From contig DAMC01000087.1 in assembly GCA_002499525.1 (NCBI GenBank), positions 1 through 17,596 on the forward strand: 17,596 nt of DNA. The letters are read 5' to 3'. Position numbers and translations under genes: made by a program. This DNA comes from Nitrosopumilales archaeon UBA218. GTDB taxonomy: Archaea > Thermoproteota > Nitrososphaeria > Nitrososphaerales > Nitrosopumilaceae. The notes under the pieces are model-generated. The model searched no databases, had not been told where the DNA came from, and saw only the letters and a program-made list of their open reading frames with translations. Positions 15,339-17,596 of this stretch are shown in pieces; position 1 is the first letter of the stretch, and each line of letters opens with the position of its first letter.

Positions 15339-15359
15339 TGCTGGATTAGAACCAATTTT

Positions 15360-15683
15360 ATGAGTATCAATTATGAAGACTTTGCCAAACTTGACATTCG
15401 GGTTGCCAAGATAATATCGACTGAAAAAATCCCTGGAAAAACCAAGATTATCAAGGGTATCATCGATTTGGGTGGAGAAACTAGAAGTCTTATCATCGGA
15501 GGGGCTCAATACTTTACACTCGAGGAAATGGTTGGAAAAACAGTCATAGCAATTGTTAATCTGGAACCAAAAACCGTTGGTGGTGTAGATTCTAATGCGA
15601 TGCTCCTGGCAGCTGACCTTGATGATAAACCGTATTGGCTAACCGTGGATGAATCTGTGCCGTTGGGAACTAAAATAAAATAA
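15360..15683 (+). CDS. Methionyl-tRNA synthetase beta-type tRNA-binding protein (OB fold)
   Basis: This 107-residue protein is a stand-alone EMAPII/MetG-C-terminal-type OB-fold domain, which binds tRNA non-specifically and helps methionyl-tRNA synthetase hold its substrate. Family features are the opening YEDFAKLDIRVAKI, the inner strands IDLGGETRSLIIGGAQYF, VNLEPKTVGGVDSNAMLLAA, and the end VPLGTKI. In many organisms this domain is fused to the C-terminus of MetRS; here it is a separate gene, as is common in archaea. The related chaperone-like CsaA and Trbp111 proteins have the same fold, so the exact partner is not certain. The ATG has a TATA box about 26 nt upstream. It points toward the TATA-binding protein gene, with only 5 bases between the two stop codons. 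Confidence 0.9.
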   Translation: MSINYEDFAKLDIRVAKIISTEKIPGKTKIIKGIIDLGGETRSLIIGGAQYFTLEEMVGKTVIAIVNLEPKTVGGVDSNAMLLAADLDDKPYWLTVDESVPLGTKIK

Positions 15684-15701
15684 AAGATCTAGTCGTAGAT
15701 C
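15671..15701 (-). terminator. Terminator-like hairpin and T-rich tract after tbp
   Basis: A perfect inverted repeat, GATCTA-gtcg-TAGATC, spans 15686-15701 and includes the last codons and stop of the TATA-binding protein gene. Downstream on the minus strand follows a T-rich run (TTTTATTTTATTTTA). Archaeal termination relies mainly on such T tracts. On the plus strand, the A-rich tract overlaps the end of the MetRS-beta-type gene. Confidence 0.5.
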
Positions 15702-16249
15702 ATTAGGTTCTTCTCTTCAAGCAAGGAATGCAAGTTGTTAACTGAACGGTACACATCTGGTTCCTTTTTGGCACCTGTGCACACAAGCTTTCCTGACGAG
15801 AATAATAGAATCACAGTTTTTGGATCTAACATTCTGTGAATCAGACCTGGGAATTGTTCTGGTTCGTACATGCTTCGCGGTAGAGTTCTTGCTGCTTGCT
15901 CGAGATGAATTTTACCACCCAAGTTAATTGAAGCTACAATGTTTTGTATGTCTACTACTGCATCCTTTTTGACTTTGATTCCACCTTTTCTGAGTTTTTG
16001 TACAACTGACTTGACTGCACTTCTTGCCATTTCCTCGGATTTGGCACCTGTGCAAACCATCTTGCCGGATGTGAAAATCAATGTTGCAGTCTTTGGACTC
16101 TTTAATCTGAAGACTAACCCTGGAAATTGATCAGGATGATATTCTACATCTGGAAAATTTCTGGTTATCTCATTTAGGTCCATTTTCTGGTCCACCGAAG
16201 CTGAAGCAACTACGTTTTCGATGCTAACAATCGGTTTTGTTTGTGGCAT
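15689..16249 (-). CDS. tbp: TATA-box-binding protein (TBP)
   Basis: TBP binds the promoter TATA box and with TFB recruits RNA polymerase in archaea. The 186-residue protein is the two-repeat saddle with little else. Repeat one is at about residues 8-94 (IENVVASASVDQKMDL, YHPDQFPGLVFRLKSPKTATLIFTSGKMVCTGAKS), and repeat two at about 98-183 (IQNIVASINLGGKIHL, YEPEQFPGLIHRMLDPKTVILLFSSGKLVCTGAK). The two copies match closely along their length, including FPGL and the GK-VCTGAK strand. There is no long acidic C-terminal tail, only LMIYD. The ATG lies about 30 nt after a strong TATA box. It converges on the MetRS-beta-type gene. Whether the genome encodes additional TBPs cannot be told from this window. 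Confidence 0.98.
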   Translation of the reverse strand: MPQTKPIVSIENVVASASVDQKMDLNEITRNFPDVEYHPDQFPGLVFRLKSPKTATLIFTSGKMVCTGAKSEEMARSAVKSVVQKLRKGGIKVKKDAVVDIQNIVASINLGGKIHLEQAARTLPRSMYEPEQFPGLIHRMLDPKTVILLFSSGKLVCTGAKKEPDVYRSVNNLHSLLEEKNLMIYD

Positions 16250-16274
16250 ATGTTAGGTCTTCATTTATCTAGGC

Positions 16275-16283
16275 TATATAAAG
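16275..16283 (-). promoter_or_regulatory. TATA box of tbp
   Basis: The minus strand reads CTTTATATA, the closest match to an archaeal box A consensus in the window, centred about 30 nt before the tbp ATG. The implied leader is only about 3-4 nt. A site where TBP would bind its own promoter is expected for any archaeal gene and is not itself evidence of autoregulation. Confidence 0.65.
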
Positions 16284-16359
16284 AGCACTTTCTATTTCTT
16301 AACCCGAGAGCCAATTTCTTTGAAATATCACGTTCCAAATCTGATCCACACACAAATCC

Positions 16360-16367
16360 ATTAATTT
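16360..16367 (+). promoter_or_regulatory. Possible TATA box of the DUF1512-type gene
   Basis: ATTAATTT is centred about 26 nt before the TTG at 16390, which supports that unusual start codon through leaderless spacing. It lies within a short inverted repeat (CCAAAT at 16335-16340, ATTTGG at 16364-16369). Confidence 0.4.
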
Positions 16368-16389
16368 GGCAATTCAAAGCTGGCAATAG

Positions 16390-17514
16390 TTGAATTATAC
16401 GTCCATTTTTTCACCCGACAAGATATTTGGTGGTAGTGGGGATTCATCCAATCCCATAATGTGGGCAGTCTGGATAGTCCCCATCATTGTTTTTGTATTC
16501 TATGGGCAACGAATCCAGCTAATTGTTACGTCTAGTGAGATCAACAAGAATATTACAAAATTGCAAAAATACAAAGATGATACTAAAAAAGAACTATTGC
16601 AATACCTGCAAAAATCCAGACCGATAGGCGATGTTGAGAAAAAAATAGAAAATTTCATGGAATACTTTACCATAATGCCAGTAGATATTGATCCTAATGG
16701 AATAATGCCAAAAATAAAACACCTCCTAAGAATTCGTGAAGACTATACAAAAAAACAAGTCATGCTCCTGGCAGAAAATCTCAGTGCTATAGAAGCAAGC
16801 AAAATCCAAAATCTTTTAGAGATTGCAACTTCGCTCAACATGCTTCATAAAATTGTAAGACATCTTTTTTTGACTGCAAAAAAGCAAAATAATTTTCCAC
16901 TAATCTTGCCTTTACAAATGATGCTACCGTTTATCATGGAACAAGCCGAAGCACTACAGGAAGCAGTATCTGCAATAAAAAAAGGACAGCCTATTGGAGA
17001 TGGAATTGGTCCAATGGTTGTGGGAAAAATGATGTTAAAAACAGAAAAAAAACCAATAGGTTTGGAGACTGTATATTCTGAGACGGACTTTGAAGGCCGA
17101 AAACTAATCTTGCTCAAGGCCCAAGGACCAAATGCTACTGTGGGCAGACCTGGAGATGCCGTCGAAATACTAGTCCAAGAAAAAAAACCTGAGATAATAA
17201 TAATGGTCGATGCCGGACTAAAACTAGAAGGTGAGACATCTGCAACCATTGCTCATGGTTTTGGAGCGGCAATTGGCGGAATTGGCACGGATAGATTCCA
17301 AATAGAAGAAATTGCAACTAGACACCAAATTCCTATTTTTGCAATCGTCATAAAACAATCAATCAAGGAAGCAATCACCCTGATGACTAAAGAAATTGCC
17401 GACAAAGCAGATGATGTAGAATCCCAAATCTATCAAAACATTCGCCAAAACACTACTGATAATCAGGCGGTTCTAATTATTGGGGTCGGAAACACTCTGG
17501 GTATTCCACAATGA
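16390..17514 (+). CDS. DUF1512-type archaeal membrane protein
   Basis: This 374-residue protein matches my memory of the archaeal family DUF1512, whose function is unknown. A single hydrophobic segment at about residues 23-40 (MWAVWIVPIIVFVFYG) is followed by a helical, Lys-rich stretch that may be a coiled coil (about 50-75). A larger soluble domain comes next. Its glycine-rich segments include GDGIGPMVVGKMM near residue 205 and IMVDAGLKLEGE near 273, then GFGAAIGGIGTDRFQIEEIA near 295. The C-terminus ends VLIIGVGNTLGIPQ. The layout suggests a membrane-anchored cytoplasmic protein. The start is TTG: an in-frame TAG lies directly upstream, and the first ATG is at residue 24 within the membrane segment. 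The next gene overlaps the stop codon (ATGA), so they act as one unit. No enzyme function can be assigned. Confidence 0.82.
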   Translation: MNYTSIFSPDKIFGGSGDSSNPIMWAVWIVPIIVFVFYGQRIQLIVTSSEINKNITKLQKYKDDTKKELLQYLQKSRPIGDVEKKIENFMEYFTIMPVDIDPNGIMPKIKHLLRIREDYTKKQVMLLAENLSAIEASKIQNLLEIATSLNMLHKIVRHLFLTAKKQNNFPLILPLQMMLPFIMEQAEALQEAVSAIKKGQPIGDGIGPMVVGKMMLKTEKKPIGLETVYSETDFEGRKLILLKAQGPNATVGRPGDAVEILVQEKKPEIIIMVDAGLKLEGETSATIAHGFGAAIGGIGTDRFQIEEIATRHQIPIFAIVIKQSIKEAITLMTKEIADKADDVESQIYQNIRQNTTDNQAVLIIGVGNTLGIPQ

Positions 17515-17596
17515 TATTTTCTAAAAAGGAAAAAACAATCCTGGCTTTTAGCGTTGAGAAATGTACCAATTGCAACAAAGAGACAAGAAGAGAGTT
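17511..17596 (+). CDS. Zinc-ribbon-like protein, 3' end beyond window
   Basis: An ATG at 17511 overlaps the stop codon of the DUF1512-type gene by 4 nt (ATGA). The frame remains open for the 28 codons available and is cut by the window end. The visible N-terminus contains CTNC at about residues 18-21 in a Lys-rich setting (EKCTNCNKETRR), which looks like the first knuckle of a zinc ribbon; the second pair would lie beyond the window. The overlap indicates translational coupling and a shared role with the DUF1512-type protein. I cannot name the family from this fragment. Confidence 0.65.
   Translation, partial: MIFSKKEKTILAFSVEKCTNCNKETRRE

Noticed and set aside
16845..17249. 134-residue minus-strand open frame inside the DUF1512-type gene
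   Set aside because: It is rich in Ser, Pro, Phe and Ile, as expected from reading the complement of a Lys/Glu/Gly-rich coding frame. The sense frame has family features.
1..17596. tRNA, rRNA, CRISPR arrays, insertion sequences or integration sites
   Set aside because: I looked in every gap for cloverleaf-like patterns, evenly spaced repeats, transposase motifs and terminal inverted repeats and saw none. Nearly all sequence is filled by intact genes.

Overview
This window looks like chromosomal DNA from an archaeon of the Nitrososphaerota (Thaumarchaeota), probably near Nitrosopumilus or Nitrosarchaeum. The case rests on gene content: an archaeal TATA-binding protein, class I lysyl-tRNA synthetase, archaeal Elp3, a PAC2-family protein, split FO synthase (CofG and CofH) and a DUF1512-type membrane protein. 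The DNA is AT-rich, genes are packed tightly, and TATA boxes often sit about 26 nt before a start codon, as in leaderless archaeal transcripts. The genus is inference. There are no rRNA or tRNA genes, mobile elements or CRISPR arrays.

Region A (1-7640, all minus strand; read from high to low coordinates) begins with a winged-helix regulator that has operator-like repeats in its promoter. It is followed by a PAC2 proteasome-chaperone family protein, PurM (purine synthesis), a CPA2 sodium/proton antiporter, a small Cys-His protein with a very basic tail, Elp3 (tRNA wobble-uridine modification), class I LysRS (overlapping elp3 by 4 nt), a 66-residue membrane protein, and a coiled-coil protein cut by the window edge. 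Probable internal promoters lie before the antiporter and elp3.

Region B (7640-7901) is the only sizeable stretch without an obvious gene. It holds a candidate 34-residue small ORF with its own TATA box, a palindrome between that box and the start codon, and a perfect spaced decamer repeat upstream of the winged-helix promoter.

Region C (7902-15240, minus strand) reads as membrane-anchored Ig-like protein, SRPBCC protein, family 2 glycosyltransferase, HtrA-type protease, CofG, CofH, TldE/PmbA-like protein. The first four look like cell-envelope or surface functions. CofG and CofH together make FO, the chromophore of coenzyme F420, and run directly into the TldE-like gene. Gaps range from 37 nt down to overlaps. 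TTG is the likely start for several of these genes.

Region D (15300-17596) has a plus-strand MetRS-beta-type tRNA-binding protein converging on the minus-strand TATA-binding protein across a short hairpin. A plus-strand DUF1512-type gene then overlaps (ATGA) a zinc-ribbon-like gene cut by the window end.

Most of the window is core information processing, cofactor synthesis and envelope biology. I see no defence island or obviously new multi-gene system. The best leads are a C-terminal HbYX-like tripeptide on the PAC2 protein, the small ORF and repeats of region B, the Cys-His/basic-tail protein, and the overlapping elp3-lysS and cofG-cofH-tldE gene sets.
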